The notes under the pieces are model-generated. The model saw nothing but the letters and a program-made list of their open reading frames with translations, did not search any database and was not told the origin of the DNA. A DNA stretch of 14,588 nt from NCBI GenBank assembly GCA_002316795.1, contig DCEE01000039.1, forward strand, positions 2,565 to 17,152, given 5' to 3'. Shown piece by piece: positions 6,736 through 13,925 of this stretch. How positions within the stretch are numbered: the first letter of the stretch is position 1; each line of letters opens with the position of its first letter. This DNA is from Synergistaceae bacterium UBA1037. GTDB lineage: Bacteria; Synergistota; Synergistia; Synergistales; Synergistaceae. The position numbers and the translations under genes were made by a program.

Positions 6736-6960
6736 TCAGCCGCTTGCGGCCATCGGGTATATCTCAATAACATCTGACTCGGAAAGTGTATAGTCCCAGG
6801 ACTTCGCCCTGCCGTTGACCACCGCGAGGATATCCTCCTCTTTTCCAAGACCTGAACGGAGCACATAATCCCTTATGCTCTCTCCTATTTTCGGCATCGG
6901 AAGTGAGGAGATATCTGTCCCGTATATTTCAGCATATTCCGGCCTGACCTTCAGCTTCAT
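6736..6960 (-). CDS. MoaD/ThiS-like ubiquitin-fold sulfur carrier
   Basis: A 74-aa protein of the MoaD/ThiS beta-grasp family. The N-terminal strand MKLKVRP, the middle IGESIRDYVLRSG-type helix region (about 25-37), ILAVVNGR (about 44-51) and the ESDVIEIYPMAASG tail (61-74) match the family closely. MoaD carries a thiocarboxylate on its last glycine, used to put the dithiolene sulfurs on molybdopterin. Homologues often sit beside tungsten-dependent aldehyde oxidoreductases, as here. The usual Gly-Gly end is Ser-Gly; the terminal, chemically active glycine is kept. The ATG at 6960 has AGGA only 3 nt upstream and GAGGAG further up. It is third in the LUD-AOR-MoaD group, but a hairpin terminator lies between AOR and this gene. 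The family is secure; the partner AOR is inferred from neighbourhood. Confidence 0.85.
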   Translation of the reverse strand: MKLKVRPEYAEIYGTDISSLPMPKIGESIRDYVLRSGLGKEEDILAVVNGRAKSWDYTLSESDVIEIYPMAASG

Positions 6961-6980
6961 TTATCCTGCCCGCTCCTCAT

Positions 6981-7016
6981 AATAAAATGGCCGGAAGGTC
7001 AAAAGAGACTCCGGCC
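6981..7016 (-). terminator. Hairpin terminator or attenuator between AOR and the MoaD-like gene
   Basis: On the minus strand, just after the AOR stop, a stem pairs GGCCGGA with TCCGGCC (7010-7016 with 6989-6995), extended by GTC/GAC inside (6998-7000 and 7007-7009) and a 2-nt bulge. It is followed by ATTTTATTAT. This has the shape of an intrinsic terminator but lies inside the apparent operon, so it may reduce the transcript reaching the MoaD-like gene. Confidence 0.75.
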
Positions 7017-7032
7017 AACATAAAGATATTCC

Positions 7033-8874
7033 TTAAAAATATTTCTGGTCCAGCCCGAGCCTTTCCACCGTCTCCCGTTTAGGTATCCCGTCACGGTCCC
7101 AGCCGCGTATCTCATAATATTCGTCGAGCATAGGCTCAAGGACAGGGGTATAGTTACCCGTTCCTTCGTCATTCCTCGGTGTTGTGAGTATCCTTTCGGG
7201 AAGGCCATCCTCCTTACGGGAGAGGCCAAGGCGTACGTTATAGAGCCTTTTCAGGTTGAATATCCTCTCTCCGGCCAAAGCCATCTCTTTGACGGACGTC
7301 TTTATGCCTGTGACCGCTTCATACCATTCGCAGATCTCAGTGACATTGACTCCGCCGTAAATCGTAAACTTGCACATCTTGAGGGAGTCCATCAACCCCA
7401 TCAGGTTCTGCGCATGGAAGTTCATTATACCCTCGCCGCCCTCTGTGTACCTTGGGCGGGGCTTTTCATAGCCGAACTCGGGCATGACCGCGGTCTTCTC
7501 AAAGAAGTATGTTGCTCCCGTAAGGTGGCATGCGCCCCTGTTGCTGGTAGCATAGCCGACCGCCATCGTGCTGAAGCAGCGGGGATCATGCGCCGGAAGC
7601 GTCAGTCCTTTGACATGTATCGCGAACTTATCAGATCCGGGTATCATTTTTGTCATGCCCGCGACTCCGAGACCGAGAAGTTTTCCAGCCCCCTCACCCA
7701 TGCATATTTTCCCGGTCAGGGCAACAAGGGCTTCCGCGCTTCCCCACTCTGCACTGATGCCGTCAAGATCCTCTGCCGTGAGCAGTCCGTGTTCAAAGCA
7801 CTCCATTGTCATCGCGACCGCGCTTCCAGCCTCTATCGTGTCTACGCCGTGCCTGTTGCAGAGGTCCGCTGCGTAGGTAATGGCTTCCATGTCGTTGACC
7901 AGGCATGATCCGCCCATAATTCCCAGTGTCTCGTACTCAGGGCCGGCTCCCCTGACACCCGCCCATCTGCCGTCTGCTATCTCCACATCACGGCCGCATC
8001 CGATCGGGCAGGACGCGCAGTAATAATTTTTCTTGAGTATCGTATCAGCCATGACCTGTCCTGTTATCTTCTCGGCATCGGGCCAGTTTCCCCTTCGCCA
8101 GTTCTGGACCGGCAGATCTCCCATCTTTTCGGCTGCGGCAGTTCCCCCGGCTGTACCGAGCAGGTGGATGCCCTTTGTCTTTTCAACGATGATCGGGACC
8201 ATTTTTTTCTGCTGTGCCATCAGCCTTTCAGGGTCTGCGATCTCCGGCTCCCTGTTTCCGATAACCGCCACGGCCTTTAGTTTCTTCGATCCCATAACGG
8301 CTCCAAATCCGCACCTTCCGCTCATTCTGGCGTTTGCACCGTCATGGCCTATACATGATATAGGCACCAGTCTCTCGCCCGCTGCTCCTATACACGACGT
8401 CTCACATGAAGGTCCGAATCTTTCCTTCATTTGTTCGTCTGTATGGAAGGTGTCCTTTCCCCACAGGTCCCCTGCGGGTTCTATGGCCACTTTATCGTCC
8501 TTGATAACAATGATGACAGGTGTGTCAGACATCCCTCTGACGATAAGTCCGTCCCATCCTGAACGTTTCAGCGTTGTTCCAAACCTGCCGCCGGCATCGC
8601 TCTCGCCGAATATCCCTGTAAGCGGCGATCTGGAGGTTATCTGGTGGCGGCCTGAAGTCGGTACCTTTGTCCCTGTAAATGGTCCGGTCATCCATATTAT
8701 CGGGTTATCCGGACCGAGGGGGTCTGTATCAGGTCCTGTGATGTCAAACAACAGTCTGGCGCCTATACCGCTTCCGCCAAGGTAATCCCTGTACAGCTTT
8801 TCATCAGGAGTTATTTCAGTTATGGTGCTGTCGGACAGGTCTATTGAAAGGATCCTGCCCCAATATCCCTTCAT
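7033..8874 (-). CDS. aor: Tungsten/molybdenum aldehyde:ferredoxin oxidoreductase (AOR family)
   Basis: A 613-aa enzyme of the AOR family, matching the usual size of about 600-620 aa. These enzymes bind a bis-pterin tungsten (or molybdenum) cofactor and a [4Fe-4S] cluster, and interconvert aldehydes and carboxylates using ferredoxin. The cluster ligands are Cys286, Cys289 and Cys293 in CASCPIGC plus Cys501 in SLKMCKF, the same spacing as in Pyrococcus furiosus AOR. The pterin and active-site segments SGRCGFGAVMGSKKLKA (185-201), GPEYETLG (311-318) and PAHDPRC (427-433), followed by SNRGACH (444-450), are intact. There is no signal peptide, so it is cytoplasmic. The ATG at 8874 follows the LUD stop by 1 nt (TAGCATG), pointing to translational coupling; GGGGT in the LUD tail can act as SD. 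The exact substrate is not readable. Confidence 0.95.
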   Translation of the reverse strand: MKGYWGRILSIDLSDSTITEITPDEKLYRDYLGGSGIGARLLFDITGPDTDPLGPDNPIIWMTGPFTGTKVPTSGRHQITSRSPLTGIFGESDAGGRFGTTLKRSGWDGLIVRGMSDTPVIIVIKDDKVAIEPAGDLWGKDTFHTDEQMKERFGPSCETSCIGAAGERLVPISCIGHDGANARMSGRCGFGAVMGSKKLKAVAVIGNREPEIADPERLMAQQKKMVPIIVEKTKGIHLLGTAGGTAAAEKMGDLPVQNWRRGNWPDAEKITGQVMADTILKKNYYCASCPIGCGRDVEIADGRWAGVRGAGPEYETLGIMGGSCLVNDMEAITYAADLCNRHGVDTIEAGSAVAMTMECFEHGLLTAEDLDGISAEWGSAEALVALTGKICMGEGAGKLLGLGVAGMTKMIPGSDKFAIHVKGLTLPAHDPRCFSTMAVGYATSNRGACHLTGATYFFEKTAVMPEFGYEKPRPRYTEGGEGIMNFHAQNLMGLMDSLKMCKFTIYGGVNVTEICEWYEAVTGIKTSVKEMALAGERIFNLKRLYNVRLGLSRKEDGLPERILTTPRNDEGTGNYTPVLEPMLDEYYEIRGWDRDGIPKRETVERLGLDQKYF

Positions 8875-8875
8875 G

Positions 8876-9526
8876 CTAGTACCCCAGTTCTTCGCCCACT
8901 ATTATCACATGGCATTCCCTTCCAAAGGGAGGGCGTTCCATCATAGTGACTATTCTGCAGACCCTCTCTGTGCTGTTGCAGTTTACGCAGTGGCCGACGG
9001 ATGCACAGGGAGCCTTACCGTTCAAACGTATGACATTCGGCGGGGTCGCACTGTCACGGACCCTTTTAAGAGCAGTCGGAATATCTGTGGTGATCTTGTT
9101 TATCCCTACGATATAGAGCAGCTTGCCCGGAGCCCATGCCATTGCGCCCACCCTGTTGCCCGTTCCGTCGATATTCACAAATACGCCCTCATCGGCAGTC
9201 AGGGCGTTGGTACTCGTTACGAACCAGTCCGAGGATAGTTCCTCCAAAAACCTTGCGGCTTTTCCTTCCGGCTTGAGGTCAGGATCCCAGTGGACGGAAA
9301 CCTTCGACCCCCTCTTCTTAAGTTCGTCTATCAGGCCTATCTGCCTCACGGTAACGGTTCCCGGCACTCCTACGGAGGCTCCTTCGGGGATCAGTCCCAG
9401 AGCAGCCTTTAACGCATCTTCCTTGTTTTTTACGAACCAGGCACAGTACCCCAGGCTGTTCAGTTTTTTGCAGACAGTCTCTCCAAGTTTTTCATATCCT
9501 TTAGTTTTAGCTTCATTCAGATCCAC
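8876..9526 (-). CDS. LUD-domain protein (LutC/DUF162-type) with a C-terminal cysteine cluster
   Basis: A 216-aa LUD-domain protein (PF02589). The domain is recognisable from GVPGTVTVRQIGL (about 54-66), the TADEGVF and GTGNRVGAMAWAP segment (about 110-133), and IVGINKI (139-145). Near the end a cysteine group, C174, C180, C183 and C190 (in APCASVGHCVNCNSTERVC), resembles the iron-sulfur-like or zinc-like clusters of small anaerobic LUD proteins. LUD proteins such as LutC take part in lactate oxidation complexes in Bacillus, but no LutA or LutB partner is visible here, so that function is not transferable. I chose GTG 9526 because a consensus AAGGAG (9535-9540) lies 8 nt upstream. The in-frame ATG at 9556 has no SD and would put that SD inside the coding region. 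It lies 1 nt before the AOR start, forming an operon with it. Confidence 0.86.
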   Translation of the reverse strand: MDLNEAKTKGYEKLGETVCKKLNSLGYCAWFVKNKEDALKAALGLIPEGASVGVPGTVTVRQIGLIDELKKRGSKVSVHWDPDLKPEGKAARFLEELSSDWFVTSTNALTADEGVFVNIDGTGNRVGAMAWAPGKLLYIVGINKITTDIPTALKRVRDSATPPNVIRLNGKAPCASVGHCVNCNSTERVCRIVTMMERPPFGRECHVIIVGEELGY

Positions 9527-9549
9527 GGCTTTCACTCCTTCATGGCATT

Positions 9550-9578
9550 TTGACATTGATCAATATGCTACAATCATA
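9550..9578 (+). promoter_or_regulatory. Divergent control region: TTGACA and a 10-bp palindrome
   Basis: Between the divergent LUD-AOR and yhdT-panF units, TTGACA (9550-9555) could be a -35 box for the rightward genes, with AATCAT 16 nt on as a poor -10 (9572-9577). TACAAT (9569-9574) is a better hexamer but is only 13 nt away. Overlapping this is a perfect palindrome, ATTGATCAAT (9555-9564), which would suit a regulator acting on both sides. No regulator or second half-site could be assigned. Confidence 0.35.
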
Positions 9579-9638
9579 CAGTTTTTGCATTTAGAGGTCT
9601 ATACTTATCTTGGCGATCAAAGACGGGGAGGACTGACA

Positions 9639-9911
9639 TTGAAAGACTCAGCTATTCAAAAAAACGTAAAAAAAGAGACTTTGATAGTTCTTGGCCTGTA
9701 TCTGCTCTTTTTTGCATGGTGGTATGTGACAGCTTACGGATTTGGGGACGATCCCTCGGAGTACGGTTATGTTTTCGGTTTTCCGGAGTGGTTCTTCTAC
9801 AGCTGCATTGTCGGATATGTGGGCATTTCGTCGCTTCTTTGGGTATGTGTCAGGTACTTCTTCACTGAGATAGACCTCGAGGAAGGCGAGGAGGCCGGTA
9901 AAGATGACTGA
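9639..9911 (+). CDS. yhdT: YhdT-like small membrane protein (DUF997)
   Basis: A 90-aa protein with two membrane helices. The first, at about 16-34, is rich in aromatics (LLFFAWWYVTAYG). A conserved-looking loop follows (DDPSEYGYVFGFPEWF) and then the second helix (about 52-71). The acidic tail is DLEEGEEAGKDD. This is the layout of the DUF997/YhdT family (PF06196), whose genes regularly precede panF, as in E. coli. The protein has been proposed as a small partner of the symporter, but no role is established. The start is TTG at 9639, chosen because GGGGAGGA (9625-9632) lies 6 nt upstream. Its last 8 nt overlap the first codons of panF (ATGACTGA), which implies translational coupling. Family assignment rests on the helix pattern, the FGFPEWF motif and the position. 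Confidence 0.85.
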   Translation: MKDSAIQKNVKKETLIVLGLYLLFFAWWYVTAYGFGDDPSEYGYVFGFPEWFFYSCIVGYVGISSLLWVCVRYFFTEIDLEEGEEAGKDD

Positions 9912-11382
9912 CCGTACAGGAATGATATTTCCGCTTGTCATCTATCTCGCCTTCATAATGGGGATAGCATTCTGGGGAAATGCCAGATCAAGAAAAAAAA
10001 CTGACACCGCCGGATTCATGGAGGAATATTTCATCGGCAGCAGATCGATGGGCGGGTTCGTACTCGCAATGGCGGTCATTACGACCTACATAAGCGCAAG
10101 CAGCTTCGTAGGCGGCCCAGGAATAGCATACAAAGTGGGGCTTGGATGGATACTGCTCTCAATGATACAGGTCCCTACGGCATTCCTGACCCTGGGGGTG
10201 CTGGGAAAAAGGTTCGCCCTGATAGCCAGGAGGACAAAGGCCGTTACTATAACTGACTTCCTGAGGGCCCGTTACAGCAGTGACTGTGTCGTGATCGCAG
10301 CCTCGGTGGCGCTGCTCGTCTTCTTCATGGCATCGATGCTGGCCCAGTTCATAGGCGGAGCAAGGCTCTTTGAGTCGATAACGGGGTACTCTTACCGGAC
10401 AGGTCTGATCATATTCGGCATAACGGTAATAATTTACACGACCATAGGAGGTTTCAGGGCAGTGGTCCTCACAGACACTATCCAGGGCATCATGATGCTT
10501 CTGGCATCCGTTGCGCTGCTCTTTGCCGTCACTTCGGCGGGAGGAGGGGTGGCGAACATCATGGACACCCTCAGGTCGATCGACCCTGACCTTCTGACTC
10601 CAGGGGGAGCCGGAAATTCCATCCCAAAGCCCTTTATCCTGTCATTCTGGGTGCTTGTCGGATTCGGGATACTGGGACTTCCCCAGACGACACAGAAGTG
10701 TCTCGGATACAAAGATTCAAAGTCGATGCACAACGCAATGGTGATAGGCACTTTCGCCGTAGGTTTCACAATGCTTGCAATGCACCTGATAGGCGCGATG
10801 GGGAGGGCAGTCATCCCGGGGATCGAGATCGGCGATCTGGCAGTGCCGACGCTTACCGTAAAACTGATGTCGCCCTTCTGGGCAGGTGTTTTCATAGCCG
10901 GCCCGCTTGCCGCGATAATGTCCACCGTCGACTCGATGCTCATCATGTGCTCGGCCGCAATAGTCAAGGACCTATATTTCCACTACGTGGCAAAGAACGA
11001 CCCTGACCGCCTGCCTCCTTCGAAGGTAAAGTCAATGAGCTTTACAGTGACCTGTGTGGTCGGGACGATCGTCTTCTTCGCGGCAATGAAGCCGCCGTCC
11101 CTGCTGGTATGGATCAACCTCTTCGCCTTCGGAGGCCTTGAAGCGGTCTTCTTCTGCCCCACACTTTTCGGACTCTACTGGAAGAGGGCGAACTCGACAG
11201 GTGCCATACTTTCGATGCTCAGCGGATGCGCGGCCTTTTTCTGGTTCAACATCACAAAGACGAGCATAGGGGGAACGACAGCCATAGTTCCTACGCTTCT
11301 CATTTCAGCAGCGGCATTCGTCATCGGGAGTTATATCGGAAAAGAAGAAAGCCCCGCGGTACTGAAAGTCTTCGACTTATAA
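9904..11382 (+). CDS. panF: PanF-like Na+/pantothenate symporter
   Basis: A 492-aa SSS-family carrier (E. coli PanF is 483 aa) with about 13 membrane helices. It carries TYISASSFVGGPG in the second segment (61-73), the SSS signature GGFRAVVLTDTIQ (182-194) and the Na2-site pair Ser340-Thr341 in IMSTVDSML, so sodium coupling is well supported. The start ATG at 9904 overlaps the yhdT stop. GAGGAGG (9888-9894) lies 9 nt upstream, inside yhdT. Pantothenate uptake is the likely role, from the yhdT-panF pairing and overall similarity, but SSS substrates are hard to read from sequence; a related carboxylate is possible, particularly given the divergent AOR operon. It ends at a perfect 19-bp terminator shared with the kinase gene. 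Confidence 0.85.
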   Translation: MTDRTGMIFPLVIYLAFIMGIAFWGNARSRKKTDTAGFMEEYFIGSRSMGGFVLAMAVITTYISASSFVGGPGIAYKVGLGWILLSMIQVPTAFLTLGVLGKRFALIARRTKAVTITDFLRARYSSDCVVIAASVALLVFFMASMLAQFIGGARLFESITGYSYRTGLIIFGITVIIYTTIGGFRAVVLTDTIQGIMMLLASVALLFAVTSAGGGVANIMDTLRSIDPDLLTPGGAGNSIPKPFILSFWVLVGFGILGLPQTTQKCLGYKDSKSMHNAMVIGTFAVGFTMLAMHLIGAMGRAVIPGIEIGDLAVPTLTVKLMSPFWAGVFIAGPLAAIMSTVDSMLIMCSAAIVKDLYFHYVAKNDPDRLPPSKVKSMSFTVTCVVGTIVFFAAMKPPSLLVWINLFAFGGLEAVFFCPTLFGLYWKRANSTGAILSMLSGCAAFFWFNITKTSIGGTTAIVPTLLISAAAFVIGSYIGKEESPAVLKVFDL

Positions 11383-11400
11383 AAGCAGTGGCGCACAATA

Positions 11401-11447
11401 AAAAAATGCAGGAGAAGGCTCATTGACGGCCTTCTCCTGCATTTTTT
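11401..11447. terminator. Bidirectional terminator between panF and the sensor kinase
   Basis: The arms at 11401-11419 and 11429-11447 are perfectly complementary over 19 bp, including AAAAAA on one side and TTTTTT on the other, so a U-tract follows the GC-rich stem (GCAGGAGAAGGC) in both directions. The loop is about 9 nt. It is the ideal shape for ending two convergent transcripts. Confidence 0.93.
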
Positions 11448-11453
11448 ACCGCT

Positions 11454-13217
11454 TTATGACTGTTTTCTGGGAAGGGTCATTATAAAGGATGCTCCGCCAA
11501 GCCCGGAGCCTTCTATCTCCAGGGATCCGCCCTCCCTTTCAGCTATCCTTCGTGAAATGGAGAGTCCAAGCCCGTATCCTCCAAAGGAACTGCCTCTTCT
11601 TGCCCTGTGGTGATCGCCCCTCCGGAACCTTTCAAATATAAGTTCCCTCTCCTCTTCAGGCACACCCGGACCGTTATCGTCAACACTTATCCGGAGAGCT
11701 TCAGTTGAATCCCCGACAGTTATATCCACCCTTCCGCCTTGATCGCGGGCTGAAGATACATATTTTACTCCGTTCTCGACAAGGTTAAGCAGAGCCCTTC
11801 TTATATCTCCGTATACACCGCTGTATGAGAGCGGCCCTTCGGGCAAATTTGCCTTTATCTCAATATTTTTGCCTGATGGAAGCTGTTTCACGTCGGAAAT
11901 TACATCGTATATCATTTCTCTCATGTTGACTTCTTCCCTGTTTTCAACGGAGGTCCCGAGATCAAGCTTCACGAGGAACAGAAGGTCGTCGACAAGGCCG
12001 CTTATCCTCTCCTGCTGCCTTATCATGCTTTTTAAAGCATCGAGGTCCTCTTTCTCCGTTACGGAACCGCCGGACATCAGCATCTCGAGGCCGGTCCTGA
12101 TCACAGTAAGGGGCGTCTGGAACTCATGTCCGGCATCAATGAAGAAATCCCGTCTCGCCTCTTCAAGTTTTACCTTCTCCGTCAGATCCTGCAGCACGAT
12201 CATCCTCCCTCTGGCAAGAGTGAGCGTGGTCATTTCCAGCTTCGAAGCTGCAGCGCGTTTCAGGCTGACAAGCCTGGTCCCGTCTCTCTCATCCAACATT
12301 GAACACAGTTCGTCCGAGGGGAGTATGACCTCGACAGAGAGTCCTCTTGCAGGCTCGTTGCCCTGCCTGCCGCATATCTTCGAAGCGGCGCTGTTCATGT
12401 ATCGGACTTTTCTTGCCTCATCTATAAGAATGATGCCTACAGGAAGGGCTCCGACTAGGGCGGCCAGTTCCTCTTTCCTCTCCTGTGCTTCCCTGACGCT
12501 GAGCTTCAGCGAGTCAGACATTGAGTTTAGGGCGTTTGAGAGATTCTGCATCTGCGGATCGTTGGTTATCGGGAAGCGTGCCGTTCCTCCCGCTGCGATC
12601 GTCTCTGCGGACCCGCTGAGCAGGTCCAGCGGTTTGGTGACAAAATGTAGCATAAGGTATGAGCCCAAAAGTACCACAAGAAGCATGAGTTCAAGTGAGT
12701 AGAGGAACGGTCTCGCCATAGAAGCCGCCAGGCTGTTCAGTTCCTCAAGGGGGTATGAGAGCCTTATAACGAGCCCCTGACCCGGGGTCCCCGGAATGAT
12801 CACCCTCCTGGCCATGTAATTCTGCCACTCAGACTGAGTCTTGCTGTATCTCAGCTCGGACCCGCTGCCGTCCTCAAAAGCCTTTATTATCTCAGGCCTT
12901 TTGTAGTGGTTGTCCATCTCATTGGGATCGCTCTTGCTGTCTATCACGACTTCTCCCATCGTGTTGATGACGGTGAGCCTGCCCTCGGGATATGTTTTTT
13001 CCCAGAAGGCCTGTACTTCCCTGATACCCTCTATGCCCCTGCCTTCTCCCTCAGCAGCAAAGAGGCCAAGGTAGCGGGAAAGGACCTCCCTGTTCTCTTC
13101 GATCACTTCCCTGCGTTCGTTCCTGTAAATAAATCCCCAGACTGCAATGCCTATGAAGACGACAGAGATCGTAAGCAGCAGGGCCATTTTTTTTCTTAGG
13201 GTCATCTTTTTAAACAT
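11454..13217 (-). CDS. phoR: PhoR-type sensor histidine kinase
   Basis: A 587-aa membrane kinase. TM1 is at about 11-30 and the extracytoplasmic sensor at about 31-168. The sensor contains YKRPEI and RYSKTQSEWQNYMARR, the pattern seen in PhoR/WalK-like PAS-fold sensors. TM2 is at about 169-192, HAMP at about 193-246 and a PAS domain at about 250-350. The HisKA box FFIDAGHEFQTPLTVIR has phospho-acceptor His364; the usual SHELKTPL reads GHEFQTPL. The catalytic domain has the N box LLNLVENGVKYV, G1 VDDNGPGVPEEE, F box FERFRRG and G2 GYGLGLSISRRI. I chose ATG 13217: it overlaps the response regulator stop by 8 nt, and the nearest SD-like site is AGGA just upstream. An upstream ATG at 13277 would extend it by 20 residues inside the regulator gene. 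It acts on the regulator at 13210-13914. The phosphate role is inferred from PhoU. Confidence 0.9.
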   Translation of the reverse strand: MFKKMTLRKKMALLLTISVVFIGIAVWGFIYRNERREVIEENREVLSRYLGLFAAEGEGRGIEGIREVQAFWEKTYPEGRLTVINTMGEVVIDSKSDPNEMDNHYKRPEIIKAFEDGSGSELRYSKTQSEWQNYMARRVIIPGTPGQGLVIRLSYPLEELNSLAASMARPFLYSLELMLLVVLLGSYLMLHFVTKPLDLLSGSAETIAAGGTARFPITNDPQMQNLSNALNSMSDSLKLSVREAQERKEELAALVGALPVGIILIDEARKVRYMNSAASKICGRQGNEPARGLSVEVILPSDELCSMLDERDGTRLVSLKRAAASKLEMTTLTLARGRMIVLQDLTEKVKLEEARRDFFIDAGHEFQTPLTVIRTGLEMLMSGGSVTEKEDLDALKSMIRQQERISGLVDDLLFLVKLDLGTSVENREEVNMREMIYDVISDVKQLPSGKNIEIKANLPEGPLSYSGVYGDIRRALLNLVENGVKYVSSARDQGGRVDITVGDSTEALRISVDDNGPGVPEEERELIFERFRRGDHHRARRGSSFGGYGLGLSISRRIAEREGGSLEIEGSGLGGASFIMTLPRKQS

Positions 13218-13914
13218 GTTCCTGCTCATCCTCCCATGAAAGCCTGTATCCGCGGCCCCTAAGCGTCTGGATGGCAAGATGCGGTTTCACACCGTCATCA
13301 AGCTTTTTTCTCAGCCTTGAGATGTGCACGTCGACAGTCCTGGTATCCTCTCCGCCGATGCCCCATATCTTCTTCAATATTTCCTCCCTTGAAAGGGTCC
13401 GCCCCATCCTTCCCGCCATGAGCTCCAGTATCTCAAACTCCATGGGGCTTATGTCAAGAAGGGTCCCTCGCAGAAAGACCTCGCGCTCTTCCCTGTCTAT
13501 CCTAAGGCCGCCCTCTTCAACGATCCTGCTCATTTCGTCGTCTTTTTTCCTTCTGAGAAGGACCCTTACGCGGGCCAGAAGTTCGTCCAGGCTGAAAGGT
13601 TTTCTCATGTAGTCGTCTGCGCCCAGGTCAAGGCCCTGGACTGCATCGTCTGCGGAACTCCTCGCAGTGAGCATGATTATCGGAATGTCCTTTGTCGCGG
13701 GGTCTGATTTTGCCCTCCTGCAGACCTCCCAGCCGTCCATAAGGGGCATCATCAGATCAAGGATGACAAGGTCGGGAAGCTCCTCCCCGATCAGGAAGAG
13801 GGCATTGTCTCCGTCGTATGCCGCTATGACCCTGTAACCGTGCTTTTTCAAGGCCCTTCCGATAAACTCTACAAGGCTTTCCTCGTCATCTGCGATGAGA
13901 ATTTTTTCAGCCAT
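13210..13914 (-). CDS. phoB: PhoB/PhoP-type response regulator (OmpR family)
   Basis: A 234-aa two-domain regulator. The receiver domain (about 1-120) has acidic residues Asp9-Asp10, phosphorylation site Asp53 in VILDLMMPLMD, Thr83 and Lys105 in MRKPFSLDELLARV. A winged-helix DNA-binding domain (about 130-228) carries ISPMEFEILELM and ends with TVDVHISRLRKKLDD and IQTLRGRGYRLSW, typical of OmpR/PhoB proteins. Its ATG at 13914 has AGGAGG 7 nt upstream. Only 11 nt separate it from the phoU stop, and its own stop overlaps the kinase start. This places it in a phoU-regulator-kinase operon and supports a phosphate-response role. Several OmpR regulators look alike, so the phosphate role rests on the neighbourhood. 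Confidence 0.92.
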   Translation of the reverse strand: MAEKILIADDEESLVEFIGRALKKHGYRVIAAYDGDNALFLIGEELPDLVILDLMMPLMDGWEVCRRAKSDPATKDIPIIMLTARSSADDAVQGLDLGADDYMRKPFSLDELLARVRVLLRRKKDDEMSRIVEEGGLRIDREEREVFLRGTLLDISPMEFEILELMAGRMGRTLSREEILKKIWGIGGEDTRTVDVHISRLRKKLDDGVKPHLAIQTLRGRGYRLSWEDEQEHV

Positions 13915-13925
13915 GGGGCTTCCTC

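Noticed and set aside
8033..8785. Open frame of 250 codons on the plus strand opposite AOR
   Set aside because: It lies wholly antisense to a well-conserved AOR gene whose motifs and cysteine ligands are intact; the translation has no recognisable domain and there is no SD. It is a frame shadow.
9527..9556. Upstream ATG (9556) for the LUD gene
   Set aside because: No SD precedes it, and a consensus AAGGAG with ideal spacing to GTG 9526 would then lie within the coding region.
11869..12702. Open frame of 277 codons on the plus strand opposite the sensor kinase
   Set aside because: It mirrors the kinase PAS, HisKA and ATPase regions; the product is a low-complexity Ser/Arg-rich string with no domain.
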